From Yersinia bercovieri ATCC 43970 (GTDB lineage: Bacteria > Pseudomonadota > Gammaproteobacteria > Enterobacterales > Enterobacteriaceae), in contig NZ_CP054044.1 of assembly GCF_013282745.1 (NCBI RefSeq), forward strand, positions 1,798,001 to 1,862,000: a DNA stretch of 64,000 nucleotides, read 5' to 3'. Positions 39,332 to 50,201 of this stretch are shown one piece after another. A program made the translations under genes and the position numbers. The notes beneath the pieces were generated by a model, which did not search any database, was not told the origin of the DNA, and was given only the letters and a program-made list of their open reading frames with translations. Within the stretch, counting starts at the first letter, position 1. Each line of letters starts with the position of its first letter.

Positions 39332-41215
39332 ATGATGCATGGCTTAACAAAATTTATTAGCCGGTCGCGGCTTAACCGCGGGAAACGCGCATTGGCCGCG
39401 GTAGTGCTAGTTGTGTTGGGGTTATTGGCCCTGCCTTCAGCATTCGCGATGAAACTAACAGATATTAAGGTCAATAATGGCCCAACTGAGAGCAGGGTTA
39501 CGCTCAGTTTTGATGGCAAACCGATCTACGCCTTTTTCTCTTTAAGCGGGCCAGAACGTGTGGTGTTGGATGTCCGCCAAAGCGGCAATCTTTCCGGCTT
39601 ACCGCTTGAGTTTAGTGGGCAGAATCTGCTGAAAAGGATTCGATCCAGTACCCCGAAAGATGAGCAAAGCACCCGCCTGGTACTGGAACTGACGCAAAAA
39701 GTGAAAACTCGCGCCGTTACTCAGCAGTCGGGCAATAATTACACGGTTGTCATCACCATGACGGCCACGGATAGCGCCCCCACTCGTCAGCCGCAGGTGT
39801 TGAGCCAGACCAATACACCTAGCCCTAATGCGGGGCGATTGACGTCACAGGCGACGAATTCGACTCCCCCTCCACGGATAACTAATTCCAACACCACTTC
39901 AGTGGCGAAAAATCCGTTTAATAATAAGCCGACGGTGGTGGTGAGCAGCGAAAGCACAACCACGAATACTGCCCGCCCAATTAAAACCGCCCGTGTCGCA
40001 AGCAGTGATCGTGTGGTGGTGGCTATTGATGCGGGGCACGGGGGGCAGGACCCCGGCGCTATTGGGCAAAATGGTCTGAAAGAGAAAAATGTCACTATTG
40101 CCATCTCCCGCCGGCTGGAAGCGCTGCTTAACAGCGACCCGATGTTTAAACCGGTTTTGACCCGCAATGGCGACTACTTTATTTCGGTGATGGGCCGCTC
40201 TGACGTGGCGCGGAAACAGAGCGCTAACGTGCTGGTTTCCATCCATGCCGATGCAGCACCTAACCGCAGTGCCACCGGGGCTTCGGTCTGGGTGCTCTCT
40301 AACCGTCGCGCCAACAGTGAGATGGGGAGCTGGCTAGAGCAGCATGAGAAACAGTCCGAGCTGCTGGGTGGCGCAGGTGATGTGTTAGCCAATACCGCAT
40401 CTGACCCCTATTTGAGTCAAGCGGTGCTGGATCTGCAATTTGGGCACTCCCAGCGGGTGGGGTATGACGTCGCCACCAAAGTGCTGCGCGAGCTGCAAAC
40501 CATTGGCGATATTCATAAAAGTCGCCCTGAGCATGCAAGTCTTGGGGTGCTACGTTCACCGGATATTCCGTCGTTGTTAGTGGAAACCGGCTTTATCAGT
40601 AATAGCACGGAGGAGCGGCTGCTTGGCAGTAGCGCGTATCAGGAGAAGATTGCGCAAGCCATTTATAAAGGCTTGCGTAGTTATTTCCTCGCGCATCCGC
40701 TACAAGCCGACCCAAAGGTCGAAAACCGTCCGCTAATAGAAACAGCGGCGGTTGATTCATCTTCACAACGCTCAAGTGTTAATCAGCCGGATCCCGTCAT
40801 CAGTAATGCGCAAAGCGGCAGGGTATCTGCCGCTAAACCGGTTGCGACGGGTAAAAGCCAGATCCATAAAGTGCAGCGTGGCGAAACTTTATCCGGCATT
40901 GCCAGTCAATATGGTGTCAGTATGGCGCTGTTGCGGCAGAGTAATACGCTGAAAAATGATGTGGTCTGGGTCGGGCAGCGGTTGAAAGTTCCCGCCTCTG
41001 GCAGTGCGGTAGTGGCAGTCACGCCAAAAGCCACCGCGTCAGCTAAAGCGAAGCCGAGTAAAAGTCAGCCGGTTAAGCATCAGGTAAAACGTGGCGATAC
41101 GCTGTCCGCCATTGCCGCCCGATACGGTGTGTCGATGAGCGAGATTGAGCGGGCGAATAAGATAAAGTCAGGCAACGTCCAACTTGGGCAGACCCTCACG
41201 ATCCCACAGTCATAA
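39332..41215 (+). CDS. amiB: N-acetylmuramoyl-L-alanine amidase AmiB with two C-terminal LysM domains
   Basis: About 627 residues, much longer than E. coli AmiB (445). It has an N-terminal signal segment of about 40 residues ending FA-MKLTD, and an AMIN domain (about 45-140). A Thr/Asn-rich linker follows. The Amidase_3 zinc domain (about 225-450) has [24 protein letters not shown] and [11 protein letters not shown]. Two LysM repeats end the protein: [19 protein letters not shown] and [19 protein letters not shown]. It splits septal peptidoglycan for daughter-cell separation after EnvC activation. The ATG at 39332 is favoured by the AAGG upstream; a TTG at 39326 is possible. Confidence 0.93.
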   Translation: MMHGLTKFISRSRLNRGKRALAAVVLVVLGLLALPSAFAMKLTDIKVNNGPTESRVTLSFDGKPIYAFFSLSGPERVVLDVRQSGNLSGLPLEFSGQNLLKRIRSSTPKDEQSTRLVLELTQKVKTRAVTQQSGNNYTVVITMTATDSAPTRQPQVLSQTNTPSPNAGRLTSQATNSTPPPRITNSNTTSVAKNPFNNKPTVVVSSESTTTNTARPIKTARVASSDRVVVAIDAGHGGQDPGAIGQNGLKEKNVTIAISRRLEALLNSDPMFKPVLTRNGDYFISVMGRSDVARKQSANVLVSIHADAAPNRSATGASVWVLSNRRANSEMGSWLEQHEKQSELLGGAGDVLANTASDPYLSQAVLDLQFGHSQRVGYDVATKVLRELQTIGDIHKSRPEHASLGVLRSPDIPSLLVETGFISNSTEERLLGSSAYQEKIAQAIYKGLRSYFLAHPLQADPKVENRPLIETAAVDSSSQRSSVNQPDPVISNAQSGRVSAAKPVATGKSQIHKVQRGETLSGIASQYGVSMALLRQSNTLKNDVVWVGQRLKVPASGSAVVAVTPKATASAKAKPSKSQPVKHQVKRGDTLSAIAARYGVSMSEIERANKIKSGNVQLGQTLTIPQS

Positions 41216-41230
41216 GCGAAAGGAACTGCT

Positions 41231-43132
41231 ATGCCGATTCAGATTCTACCTCCACAGCTCGCTAACCAAATTGCCGCAGGTGAAGTGGTAGAGCGGCCTG
41301 CATCGGTAGTGAAAGAGTTGGTAGAGAACAGTCTGGATGCGGGGGCGACGCGGATTGATATTGATATTGAGCGCGGTGGGGTGAAACTCATTCGCATCCG
41401 TGATAACGGCTGTGGGATTAACAAAGAGGACTTGGCGCTTGCATTGGCGCGCCATGCCACCAGTAAAATAAGCTCGCTGGAGGATCTGGAGGCCATCCTC
41501 AGTATGGGCTTTCGCGGTGAAGCACTGGCCAGCATTAGCTCAGTCTCCCGCCTAATTCTGACGTCACGGACTGCCGAGCAAAATGAAGCCTGGCAGGCTT
41601 ACGCGGAGGGTCGCGATATGGCGGTGACCATCAAACCGGCCGCGCATCCGGTGGGTAGCACCCTTGAAGTGCTGGATCTGTTTTACAATACGCCCGCCCG
41701 CCGCAAATTTATGCGCACCGAAAAAACCGAGTTTGGTCACATTGATGAAGTGGTGCGGCGCATTGCGTTGGCGCGCTTTGATGTGGCTATCAATTTGAGT
41801 CATAACGGTAAATTAATGCGCCAGTACCGCGCGGCCACTGATCCTTCGCACCATGAGCGCCGCCTGGCGAGTATCTGTGGCCTGGCGTTTTTGCAGCATG
41901 CACTGGCAGTCTCTTGGCAGCATGGTGATTTAACCATCCGTGGTTGGGTGGCGGACCCAGCGGCGAGCCGCACCCTAGGTGAAATGCAGTATTGTTACGT
42001 AAACAACCGCATGATGCGCGACCGGCTGATCAACCATGCTATCCGTCAGGCCTATCAGGATTTACTCAAGGACGACCAGCAGCCAGCTTATGTTTTGTAT
42101 CTGGATATTGACCCCCATCAGGTGGATGTCAACGTGCATCCGGCTAAACATGAGGTGCGCTTCCATCAGGCGCGTCTGGTGCATGACTTTATCTATCAAG
42201 CCGTGACGACGGTTTTACAACAAACCGCGACCCCAATTTTGAACGTCAATGACGATGGCGAAGAGATAGAAGCACCACGTTGGCAGCCAGAAAACCGCGT
42301 GGCGGCAGGGGTGAATAAATATGCGCAACCGGAACCGACGCAAGCCCATCCAGCAGAGCGAAGAGCGCCCCCTGAACGGGTATCACCGGTACGTGAACAG
42401 GCGGCTCCGGGTTATAGCGCCGGCCAACCTTACCAAAAACAGCAAGGTGAGTTATATCGGCAACTGGTGCAACCGGCTGCGGTGACTCATCCAGCAGAGC
42501 CGCGCACACCGGCAGTTGCGCCACCGTTACCACCACTACCACGCCAAACCTCCGCTGACGCCCCTCTTCAGGGCGATCATTACAGTTTTGGTCGGGTGTT
42601 AACGGTATTGCCACCTTGCTATGCTCTGATTGAATATAAGCAAGGGGTAGCATTATTGGCACTGAAGGTGGCCGAACGTTGGCTAAAACAAGCTCAGTTG
42701 AATCCGCCCCCTGAGGGGCTGCGCCCTCAGCCGTTACTCATCCCATTAAAACTGACATTAGATAAAATTGAGGCCGCTGCCTGTCAGCGCCATCAGGCGT
42801 TGTTGGTGACGATGGGGATAGAGCTGGCTGTCGAACAGGGAAGAGCGACCTTACGTGCAGTATCTTTACCATTACGCCAACAAAATTTACAAAAACTGAT
42901 ACCGGAACTGTTAGGCTATCTGTCGCAGCATGAAGAGATATCGCCAGATGCTTTGGCCACATGGCTTGCCCGCCACCTTGGCAGTGAACATGAGGTATGG
43001 AATGTGTCTCAAGCGATACAGTTATTGACGGACGTTGAGCGTCTTTGTCCGCAGTTGGTGCAATCACCCCCTGCCGGGCTATTACAACCTATTGATATAA
43101 AGGCTGCATTGGCAACCCTGACTCATGAATGA
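41231..43132 (+). CDS. mutL: DNA mismatch repair protein MutL
   Basis: A 633-residue GHKL ATPase that links MutS to MutH and UvrD in mismatch repair. The N-terminal motifs [35 protein letters not shown] and [14 protein letters not shown] form the ATP site. A Pro/Gln-rich linker (about 335-440) separates it from the C-terminal dimerisation domain starting at [18 protein letters not shown]. coli MutL is 615 residues. The 3' end overlaps miaA by 8 bases. Confidence 0.97.
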   Translation: MPIQILPPQLANQIAAGEVVERPASVVKELVENSLDAGATRIDIDIERGGVKLIRIRDNGCGINKEDLALALARHATSKISSLEDLEAILSMGFRGEALASISSVSRLILTSRTAEQNEAWQAYAEGRDMAVTIKPAAHPVGSTLEVLDLFYNTPARRKFMRTEKTEFGHIDEVVRRIALARFDVAINLSHNGKLMRQYRAATDPSHHERRLASICGLAFLQHALAVSWQHGDLTIRGWVADPAASRTLGEMQYCYVNNRMMRDRLINHAIRQAYQDLLKDDQQPAYVLYLDIDPHQVDVNVHPAKHEVRFHQARLVHDFIYQAVTTVLQQTATPILNVNDDGEEIEAPRWQPENRVAAGVNKYAQPEPTQAHPAERRAPPERVSPVREQAAPGYSAGQPYQKQQGELYRQLVQPAAVTHPAEPRTPAVAPPLPPLPRQTSADAPLQGDHYSFGRVLTVLPPCYALIEYKQGVALLALKVAERWLKQAQLNPPPEGLRPQPLLIPLKLTLDKIEAAACQRHQALLVTMGIELAVEQGRATLRAVSLPLRQQNLQKLIPELLGYLSQHEEISPDALATWLARHLGSEHEVWNVSQAIQLLTDVERLCPQLVQSPPAGLLQPIDIKAALATLTHE

Positions 43133-44066
43133 TATTGAAAATAGAGACCGTCCACCGGCAATCTTTGTTATGGGGCCTACCGCTTCAGGTAAAACAGCGC
43201 TCTCAATTGCGCTGAGACAGCGGCTACCTGTGGAGTTAATCAGCGTCGACTCTGCCCTGATCTATCGTGGCATGGATATCGGCACGGCTAAGCCCAGTGC
43301 CGAAGAGCTGGCGTTAGCGCCACATCGCCTGATTGATATCCGTGACCCGGCCGAATCCTACTCAGCCGCTGATTTCCGTAAAGATGCACTCCAAGAGATG
43401 GCCGACATTACCGCCGCCGGGCGAATTCCGCTGCTGGTGGGGGGGACGATGTTGTACTTTAAAGCGCTATTGGAGGGGTTATCGCCGTTACCCTCTGCTG
43501 ATCCGCAAATACGCCAGCGTATTGAAGAGCAGGCCGCGGAACTAGGTTGGGAAGCATTGCACCAGCAATTGGCTGATATCGATCCTGTCTCGGCGGCGCG
43601 AATTCATCCTAATGATCCCCAACGGCTCTCTAGAGCACTGGAAGTTTTTTTTATTTCAGGTAAAACTTTAACGGAACTGACTAAAATTTCGGGTGAATCC
43701 TTACCTTATCGGGTTCACCAATTTGCGATTGCGCCTGTTAGCCGGGAGCTTCTGCACCAGCGGATTGAATTACGTTTTCATCAGATGTTGGAGGCAGGGT
43801 TTGAAGCAGAGGCTAGGGCGCTTTTTGACCGCGGTGACTTGCATACGGATTTGCCTGCCATTCGTTGTGTGGGATACCGGCAGATGTGGTCTTATCTGTC
43901 CGGTGAGATTGATTACAACGAAATGGTTTACCGCGGAGTTTGTGCGACACGTCAACTGGCAAAGCGCCAAATAACCTGGTTGCGGGGCTGGAGTTCAGTT
44001 CAGTGGCTCGACAGTGATAAGCCGGGAGAGGCTTTAGACTCTGTAATACAGGTTGTTAGTGCATAG
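43125..44066 (+). CDS. miaA: tRNA dimethylallyltransferase MiaA
   Basis: A 313-residue enzyme that prenylates A37 of UNN-decoding tRNAs, the first step of ms2i6A. The P-loop is [16 protein letters not shown]. Also present are the [17 protein letters not shown] substrate motif, [14 protein letters not shown], and [15 protein letters not shown]. Its start lies inside the end of mutL. Promoters for hfq are known within miaA in E. coli; none was fixed here. Confidence 0.97.
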   Translation: MNDIENRDRPPAIFVMGPTASGKTALSIALRQRLPVELISVDSALIYRGMDIGTAKPSAEELALAPHRLIDIRDPAESYSAADFRKDALQEMADITAAGRIPLLVGGTMLYFKALLEGLSPLPSADPQIRQRIEEQAAELGWEALHQQLADIDPVSAARIHPNDPQRLSRALEVFFISGKTLTELTKISGESLPYRVHQFAIAPVSRELLHQRIELRFHQMLEAGFEAEARALFDRGDLHTDLPAIRCVGYRQMWSYLSGEIDYNEMVYRGVCATRQLAKRQITWLRGWSSVQWLDSDKPGEALDSVIQVVSA

Positions 44067-44182
44067 GTTGAATGATTGTGTACAATTGATTAGTACTCAA
44101 CGCGCGGATTTTTTTTACGCAGTTTATTTTTGAGCCGATAGGTTCTTAGTTAAAAACAACAAGCAAATAAGGAAAACATAGA

Positions 44183-44488
44183 ATGGCTAAGGGGCAATCT
44201 TTGCAAGATCCGTTCCTGAACGCATTGCGTCGTGAACGTGTTCCGGTTTCTATTTATTTAGTGAATGGCATTAAACTGCAGGGCCAAGTTGAGTCTTTTG
44301 ATCAGTTTGTCATTCTGTTAAAAAACACAGTCAGCCAGATGGTTTATAAACATGCCATCTCTACTGTAGTGCCTTCCCGCCCGGTTTCGCATCACAGCAA
44401 TAGTCCGAGTGGTAGCACCAATAATTATCATGGTAGTAATCCGTCTGCGCCGCAACAGCCGCAGCAGGATAGCGATGACGCTGAATAA
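44183..44488 (+). CDS. hfq: RNA chaperone Hfq
   Basis: A 101-residue Sm-like protein forming hexamers that pair small RNAs with mRNAs. The Sm1 region [19 protein letters not shown] and the Sm2 motif [20 protein letters not shown] are invariant relative to E. coli over residues 1-70. The C-terminal tail is Ser/Asn/Gln-rich and ends DSDDAE, an acidic tip. AAGGAAAACAT precedes the ATG. Confidence 0.98.
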   Translation: MAKGQSLQDPFLNALRRERVPVSIYLVNGIKLQGQVESFDQFVILLKNTVSQMVYKHAISTVVPSRPVSHHSNSPSGSTNNYHGSNPSAPQQPQQDSDDAE

Positions 44489-44586
44489 AGCGCATTGTTG
44501 GTCGACCATGACGGGGAACATAAGCAACGGATTCGGGCTTATGTTCTCCGCACTAGCGGTTTTGATCCGTTTGAGAGGTTGCACGT

Positions 44587-45873
44587 TTGTTTGACCGCTA
44601 TGAAGCCGGTGAGCAGGCCGTACTGGTCCATATCTATTTCTCGCAAGACAAAAACTCAGAAGATCTGCGTGAATTCGAAGCGTTGGTATCTTCTGCGGGC
44701 GTAGAGGCTTTGCAAATTGTGACAGGTAGTCGCAAAGCACCACACCCTAAGTACTTTGTTGGCGAAGGAAAGGCCGTAGAAATTGCTGACGCGGTGAAAG
44801 CCAGTGGCGCGTCTGTTGTCCTGTTTGATCATGCTCTATCCGCAGCGCAAGAGCGAAATCTTGAGCGATTGTGTGAGTGTCGAGTCATTGATCGTACTGG
44901 ACTAATTTTAGATATTTTTGCCCAACGGGCCCGTACCCACGAAGGTAAATTACAGGTCGAGTTAGCGCAATTGCGTCATATCGCGACCCGTTTGGTTCGT
45001 GGCTGGACGCATCTTGAGCGTCAAAAGGGGGGGATTGGCCTAAGAGGGCCAGGTGAAACCCAGTTGGAGACTGACCGCCGTCTATTACGCGACCGTATCA
45101 CTTTGATTTTAAGTCGTTTAGAGCGTGTGGCCAAGCAGCGTGAGCAAGGGCGGCGTGCGCGTACCCGTGCTGATATTCCGACAGTATCCTTGGTGGGATA
45201 TACCAACGCCGGTAAATCCAGCCTGTTTAACAAAATTACGGCAGCTGATGTTTATGCGGCTGACCAACTATTTGCCACGCTGGATCCAACATTACGCCGT
45301 ATTAATGTGGCTGATGTGGGTGATACAGTATTGGCGGATACGGTAGGTTTTATCCGGCATCTGCCGCACGATCTGGTTGCTGCTTTTAAAGCGACATTAC
45401 AAGAAACGCGGCAGGCTTCATTACTGTTACACATTATCGATGCAGCAGATCCTCGGGTAACTGAGAATATGGCCGCCGTCGATGCTGTTTTGGCAGAAAT
45501 AGAGGCCGATGAAATACCTACATTATTAGTAATGAATAAAATTGATTTGTTGGATGATTTTGTCCCGCGAATTGATCGCAACGAAGACAATCTGCCAGTC
45601 AGAGTTTGGCTTTCAGCTCAAACCGGCGCAGGGATCCCGTTGCTCTTTCAAGCGTTGACGGAGCGCCTTTCAGGTGAGATCGCACACTATGAATTGCGTT
45701 TGCCGCCTCAGGCAGGTCGTCTACGTAGCCGTTTTTACCAGCTTCAGGCAATTGAAAAAGAGTGGATAGATGAGGACGGGAACGTCGGTATGGTGGTAAG
45801 AATGCCTATCGTGGATTGGCGTCGTCTCTGTAAACAAGAACAAGAATTGATCAGTTATATTCAAACTCATTGA
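44587..45873 (+). CDS. hflX: Ribosome-splitting GTPase HflX
   Basis: A 428-residue GTPase that rescues stalled ribosomes, especially after heat shock. An N-terminal HflX domain (HPKYFVGEGKAVEI, RARTHEGKLQVELAQL, GGIGLRGPGETQLETDRR) precedes the G domain with GYTNAGKSSLFNKIT, DTVGFI and VMNKIDLLD. The start codon is a TTG at 44587 (L-FDRYEAGEQAV), with GAGAGG upstream. This matches the family N-terminus and means the annotated start must be non-ATG. Confidence 0.96.
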   Translation: MFDRYEAGEQAVLVHIYFSQDKNSEDLREFEALVSSAGVEALQIVTGSRKAPHPKYFVGEGKAVEIADAVKASGASVVLFDHALSAAQERNLERLCECRVIDRTGLILDIFAQRARTHEGKLQVELAQLRHIATRLVRGWTHLERQKGGIGLRGPGETQLETDRRLLRDRITLILSRLERVAKQREQGRRARTRADIPTVSLVGYTNAGKSSLFNKITAADVYAADQLFATLDPTLRRINVADVGDTVLADTVGFIRHLPHDLVAAFKATLQETRQASLLLHIIDAADPRVTENMAAVDAVLAEIEADEIPTLLVMNKIDLLDDFVPRIDRNEDNLPVRVWLSAQTGAGIPLLFQALTERLSGEIAHYELRLPPQAGRLRSRFYQLQAIEKEWIDEDGNVGMVVRMPIVDWRRLCKQEQELISYIQTH

Positions 45874-45966
45874 TTATCAGATCTTTCTTGTGAAATTAAG
45901 AGCCAGCGTCTTTGGCATGTGCTCTTGGCCTGAAGAAAACCAATCATAGAAGAATGGAGCTAAAAC

Positions 45967-47235
45967 ATGGCGTGGAATCAGCCCGGTAATAACGGACAGG
46001 ACCGCGATCCGTGGGGGAGCAGCAATAATAATGGCGGCAACTCTGGCGGAAATAACAATAATAAAGGTGGCCGTGACCAAGGGCCGCCTGATCTGGATGA
46101 TATCTTCCGTAAACTGAGCAAAAAACTGAGTAGTCTCGGTGGCAAAGGTGGCGGAAGCGGTAATGGCAACAACGGCGCGACACAAGGCCCCGGTTTCAGT
46201 GGCCGTATTGTGGGTATCGCGGTAGTTGCGGTTGTGGTTATCTGGGCGGCCAGTGGTTTCTATACAATTAAAGAAGCCGAGCGCGGTGTTGTGACTCGCT
46301 TGGGTAAATTAAGCCACATCGTGCAGCCTGGTTTGAACTGGAAACCGACCTTTATCGATGAAGTGACCCCAGTTAACGTTGAGTCAGTACGTGAATTGGC
46401 CGCTTCTGGCGTCATGCTGACCTCCGATGAGAACGTGGTTCGCATCGAGATGAACGTACAGTATCGCGTGACTGACCCGGCCGCTTATCTGTTTAGCGTG
46501 ACGAATCCGGATGATAGTCTGCGTCAGGCAACAGACAGCGCAGTGCGTGGTGTTATTGGTAAATACACCATGGACAAAATTCTCACCGAAGGCCGTACCA
46601 TTGTTCGTAGCGATACTCAGCGTGTACTGGAAGAGACTATTCGTCCGTACAACATGGGTATAACGCTGCTGGACGTTAACTTCCAGGCTGCACGTCCGCC
46701 GGAAGAAGTTAAAGCGGCATTTGATGATGCAATTGCCGCCCGTGAAAACGAACAGCAATATATTCGTGAAGCGGAGGCCTACACCAACGAAGTCCAGCCA
46801 CGTGCTAATGGTCAGGCGCAGCGTCTGTTAGAAGATGCTCGTGCTTATGCCGCACGTAAGGTGTTGGAAGCGCAAGGTGAGGTAGCTGGTTTTGCCAAGT
46901 TGCTGCCTGAGTATAAGGCTGCACCAGAAATTACCCGTGAGCGTCTATATATAGAAACCATGGAGAAGGTTCTGGGCAAAACTCGCAAAGTGCTGGCTAA
47001 TGATAAAGGCAACAGTCTGATGGTGCTGCCATTGGATCAAATGCTGCGCGGTCAAGGCGCAGATAAAGCGGATGGCAACAAAGACACCAGCCTGTTTCGT
47101 TTGAATCCGCCTTCCTCTGCTAATAGCAGCCAAGAGTCTGGTGCAAGTAATTCAAGCTCAACCAGTGGCTCTATCATGGATCAGCGCCGAGCGAATGCTC
47201 AGCGTGATACTTCCACTCGCGTAGGGAGAGAATAA
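45967..47235 (+). CDS. hflK: FtsH modulator HflK
   Basis: A 422-residue SPFH/band-7 protein that forms the HflKC cage around the FtsH protease. The cytoplasmic N-terminus is very Gly/Asn-rich. One membrane helix (about residues 79-100, IVGIAVVAVVVIWAASGFYTI) precedes the periplasmic band-7 domain with ERGVVTRLGKL. The C-terminal tail is Ser-rich. The ATG at 45967 has GGAG 8 bases upstream. hflC follows after 3 bases. Confidence 0.96.
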   Translation: MAWNQPGNNGQDRDPWGSSNNNGGNSGGNNNNKGGRDQGPPDLDDIFRKLSKKLSSLGGKGGGSGNGNNGATQGPGFSGRIVGIAVVAVVVIWAASGFYTIKEAERGVVTRLGKLSHIVQPGLNWKPTFIDEVTPVNVESVRELAASGVMLTSDENVVRIEMNVQYRVTDPAAYLFSVTNPDDSLRQATDSAVRGVIGKYTMDKILTEGRTIVRSDTQRVLEETIRPYNMGITLLDVNFQAARPPEEVKAAFDDAIAARENEQQYIREAEAYTNEVQPRANGQAQRLLEDARAYAARKVLEAQGEVAGFAKLLPEYKAAPEITRERLYIETMEKVLGKTRKVLANDKGNSLMVLPLDQMLRGQGADKADGNKDTSLFRLNPPSSANSSQESGASNSSSTSGSIMDQRRANAQRDTSTRVGRE

Positions 47236-47238
47236 CCA

Positions 47239-48243
47239 ATGCGTAAGTCTATTTTACTTATCGTCGTTGTGGTGTTAGTCGCACTCTACGCTTCGCTGTT
47301 TGTGGTGCAAGAAGGTCAGCGCGGGATCGTGCTGCGCTTTGGTAAGGTATTGCGTGATAGTGATAACAAGCCGCTGGTGTATGCACCGGGCCTGCACTTC
47401 AAGATACCATTTATCGAAACAGTGAAGACGTTGGATGCTCGTATTCAGACCATGGATAACCAGGCTGACCGTTTCGTGACTAACGAAAAGAAAGACCTGA
47501 TTGTTGACTCCTACCTGAAATGGCGTATCAGTGATTTCAGCCGTTACTATCTGGCCACCGGTGGTGGTGATGTGTCTCAGGCTGAAGTGCTGTTGAAACG
47601 TAAATTCAGTGACCGTTTGCGTTCTGAAATTGGTCGCCTGAATGTCCGCGACATCGTAACTGACTCACGCGGTCGTCTGACTTCAGATGTGCGTGATGCG
47701 CTGAATACCGGTAGTGTTGATGATGAAGCTGTCACCACTGAAGCGGATGATGCGATTGCTTCGGCTGCGGCCCGTGTTGAACAGGAAACCCGTGGCAAAC
47801 AGCCAGCGGTTAACCCGAACAGTATGGCGGCACTGGGTATCGAAGTGGTTGACGTGCGAATCAAGCAAATCAACTTACCGGCTGAAGTCTCTGATGCAAT
47901 CTTCCAGCGTATGCGTGCTGAACGTGAGGCGGTAGCCCGTCGTCACCGTTCACAAGGTCAGGAAGAAGCCGAGAAGTTGCGTGCAACAGCTGACTATGAA
48001 GTGACCCGTACGCTGGCAGAAGCAGAACGTCAGGCGCGTATTACTCGCGGCGGCGGTGATGCAGAAGCGGCTCGTCTGTTTGCTGATGCATTCAGCAAAG
48101 ATCCAGACTTCTATGCCTTCATCCGTAGCTTGCGCGCGTATGAAAACAGCTTCAACAGCGGCAATGATGTGATGGTGCTTAGCCCGGACAGTGATTTCTT
48201 CCGCTACATGAGATCCCCGGATAACTCCAGTAAACGTCCATAA
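47239..48243 (+). CDS. hflC: FtsH modulator HflC
   Basis: A 334-residue SPFH/band-7 partner of HflK. The single N-terminal membrane helix is SILLIVVVVLVALYASLFVV, then EGQRGIVLRFGKVL and the long helical RMRAEREAVARRHRSQGQEEAEKLRA. It controls access of membrane substrates to FtsH. It ends just upstream of a terminator hairpin and the group II intron. Confidence 0.97.
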   Translation: MRKSILLIVVVVLVALYASLFVVQEGQRGIVLRFGKVLRDSDNKPLVYAPGLHFKIPFIETVKTLDARIQTMDNQADRFVTNEKKDLIVDSYLKWRISDFSRYYLATGGGDVSQAEVLLKRKFSDRLRSEIGRLNVRDIVTDSRGRLTSDVRDALNTGSVDDEAVTTEADDAIASAAARVEQETRGKQPAVNPNSMAALGIEVVDVRIKQINLPAEVSDAIFQRMRAEREAVARRHRSQGQEEAEKLRATADYEVTRTLAEAERQARITRGGGDAEAARLFADAFSKDPDFYAFIRSLRAYENSFNSGNDVMVLSPDSDFFRYMRSPDNSSKRP

Positions 48244-48278
48244 CGGCTGTCGTTACAGCGCGTTTTGACCGAAACAGT

Positions 48279-48303
48279 AAGGCCCGTTCACGCGGGCCTT
48301 TTC
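48279..48303 (+). terminator. Terminator after hflC, target of the intron
   Basis: The stem AAGGCCCG/CGGGCCTT is followed by TTCTAT. The group II intron begins at 48307, directly behind the short T tract. Insertion just 3' of an intrinsic terminator is the habit of bacterial class C group II introns. Confidence 0.85.
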
Positions 48304-48721
48304 TATGTGTGCCGGGCATGCTCAGCAGCTCGGGGGTGAAAGTCCCCTGTCCAGCCTGATGGTGGCGAAGGACTAGTGAAGCGCAAGGGCGTCGTCGTGA
48401 GGCGGGGTCTGAAGGAAGCGTGGAGCAAAACCATGACCTGACGGACAGAAACCCGATATAAGGCCTACCCGACTGGCGGAGCAAGCATGTGATTGCGAAG
48501 GCCATAACCATCAAGAGCCGGGGTGGTAGATTGGGCAGGTGTGTGGTGAAAGCGGCTGAGCTTACCCCGGGAGGCCTGTCCGGCGTTCTGTATTCAGAAC
48601 TGAGTGCATCGTAAGGTGCGCTGACCGGTGGACAGGAGTCAGCAGAGGGCATAGTAGGACGTGACGTCTGAAGGCCCGAACGGTAATGAGTGACGAGTAT
48701 CAGCGGAGGTTCTGAACGGTC

Positions 48722-50074
48722 ATGCAGCAGAAAACGCATCGCGGCCCTGAAGCCCGAAGAAGGGGTGAAGCCCCGGACGCCGGTTCCCGGGGGGCTGAAA
48801 CCGGGCAGGCACCGACGACCAGAGAAAGTCCGTCGTCAACAGCGTGGCTGATGGAAGCCATCTGTGAACCCGTCAATCTCAGGCAAGCCCTGAAAAGAGT
48901 GAAGGCCAATAAAGGTGCGGCGGGAGCCGACGGCATGAGCGTAAGCGAACTGCCGGAGTACCTGAAACACCACTGGCCCGAACTGAAAGCGCAACTGCTG
49001 TCCGGCAGCTATCGCCCATCCCCTGTAAGAAGAGTGACCATCCCGAAACCCTGCGGCGGCGAACGTCTGCTGGGTATCCCGACGGTGGTGGATCGTTTTA
49101 TCCAGCAGGCGATGATGCAGGTGTTGCAGATGCAGTGGGATGCGTCGTTCAGCGACAGCAGCTACGGGTTCCGCCCCGGGCGCTCTGCCCATCAGGCTGT
49201 GAAACAGGCTCATGAATATATTGGGTCCGGGTATCACTGGGTGGTCGATCTCGATCTGGAGAAGTTCTTCGACCGGGTGAACCACGATGTACTGATGAGC
49301 CGGATAGCGAAACGGGTGTCGGATAAACGGGTGCTGTCACTTATCCGCAGGTTCCTGAATGCAGGCGTGATGGAAGCCGGTCTGGTAAGGCCGGTGACAG
49401 AAGGGACGCCGCAGGGCGGCTCGCTGTCGCCGTTGTTATCGAATCTGCTGCTGGATGACTTCGATAAGGAACTGGAGAAACGCGGCCTGAAGTTCGCCCG
49501 TTATGCAGACGACTGTAATGTGTATGTGAAAAGCGAACGTGCAGGCAATCGTGTGATGGCGGGGCTGACGCACTGGCTGAGCCGTAAACTGAAGCTGAAG
49601 GTGAATGCGAAGAAGAGCGCAGTGGCGCATCCGGAGTCGCGTAAGTTCCTGGGTTACAGCTTCATAAGGGGCAGGAAAGTGTGGTGCGTGGTGTCGCCGG
49701 GATCGGTGAAGCGGTTCAAAACGCGGATAAGGGAACTGACGGGACGTAACACGGGCAGAAGCCTGGAGCAGCTAATCGAGCCGTTAAAGCGATATATGAC
49801 GGGCTGGAAAAGCTACTACAGGCTGAACGAGTGGCCATCGCTGATAAGAGAGCTGAACGGGTGGATAAGGCGCAGGCTGCGGAGTGTCCTCTGGAAACAG
49901 TGGAAAACGGGCGGCAAGCGTTATAAAGAGCTGCACAATCGCGGGGTTAGCAAAGACCTCTCGGCGCAGACGGTGGGAAGTTGCCATAAACAGTGGCGGG
50001 TGAGCTGTAGCCCGGCGCTGAACATAGCACTTCCCAATAACCTGTTCGTCAGACTGGGCCTGCCAGAGTTATAG
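48722..50074 (+). CDS. ltrA: Group II intron reverse transcriptase/maturase
   Basis: A 450-residue intron-encoded protein. The reverse transcriptase domain runs from about residue 50 to 310, with RRVTIPKPCGGERLLGIPTVVDRF, SYGFRPGRSAHQAV, VVDLDLEKFFDRVNHD, GTPQGGSLSPLLSNLLLDD and the catalytic FARYADDCNVYV (YADD). The maturase X domain follows, with LEQLIEPLKRYMTGWKSYYRL. There is no HNH endonuclease domain; the protein ends SPALNIALPNNLFVRLGLPEL. That lack, with the insertion site behind a terminator, points to class C. GGAGG lies 12 bases before the ATG. Confidence 0.95.
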   Translation: MQQKTHRGPEARRRGEAPDAGSRGAETGQAPTTRESPSSTAWLMEAICEPVNLRQALKRVKANKGAAGADGMSVSELPEYLKHHWPELKAQLLSGSYRPSPVRRVTIPKPCGGERLLGIPTVVDRFIQQAMMQVLQMQWDASFSDSSYGFRPGRSAHQAVKQAHEYIGSGYHWVVDLDLEKFFDRVNHDVLMSRIAKRVSDKRVLSLIRRFLNAGVMEAGLVRPVTEGTPQGGSLSPLLSNLLLDDFDKELEKRGLKFARYADDCNVYVKSERAGNRVMAGLTHWLSRKLKLKVNAKKSAVAHPESRKFLGYSFIRGRKVWCVVSPGSVKRFKTRIRELTGRNTGRSLEQLIEPLKRYMTGWKSYYRLNEWPSLIRELNGWIRRRLRSVLWKQWKTGGKRYKELHNRGVSKDLSAQTVGSCHKQWRVSCSPALNIALPNNLFVRLGLPEL

Positions 50075-50097
50075 GAAGGCGACGATCAACATAACCG

Positions 50098-50133
50098 AAC
50101 CGCCGTATACGGACCCGTATGTACGGTGGTGTG
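50098..50133 (+). ncRNA. Group II intron domain V
   Basis: A hairpin of about 33 bases has outer arms ACCGCCGTA and TACGGTGGT, and an inner stem ATACGG/CCGTAT. It lies 24 bases after the maturase stop. Domain V is the catalytic core. The lower-stem CGC, in place of the more common AGC, would agree with class C, but register was judged by eye. Confidence 0.75.
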
Positions 50134-50201
50134 GGAGGAGGCTGGTTGTGAGATCAGCCCCTATCCCGATTTGAGCCATTTTTTATCTTTTGAGACAGAT
50201 G

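Larger units (their letters stand above)
48307..50170 (+). mobile_element. Group II intron (class C-like) between hflC and yjeT
   Basis: About 1.86 kb. The proposed 5' end is GTGTGCCGGG at 48307 (consensus GUGYG). About 410 bases of structured, GC-rich RNA (domains I-IV start) precede a reverse transcriptase/maturase gene. A domain V hairpin at 50098-50133 and a domain VI stem (about 50138-50160, GGCTG/CAGCC) follow, and the 3' end is about ...TATCCCGAT at 50170. It lies in the same direction as the hfl operon. Exact ends are inferred from consensus, so a few bases of error are possible. The RT frame is intact, so the element may be active. Confidence 0.88.
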
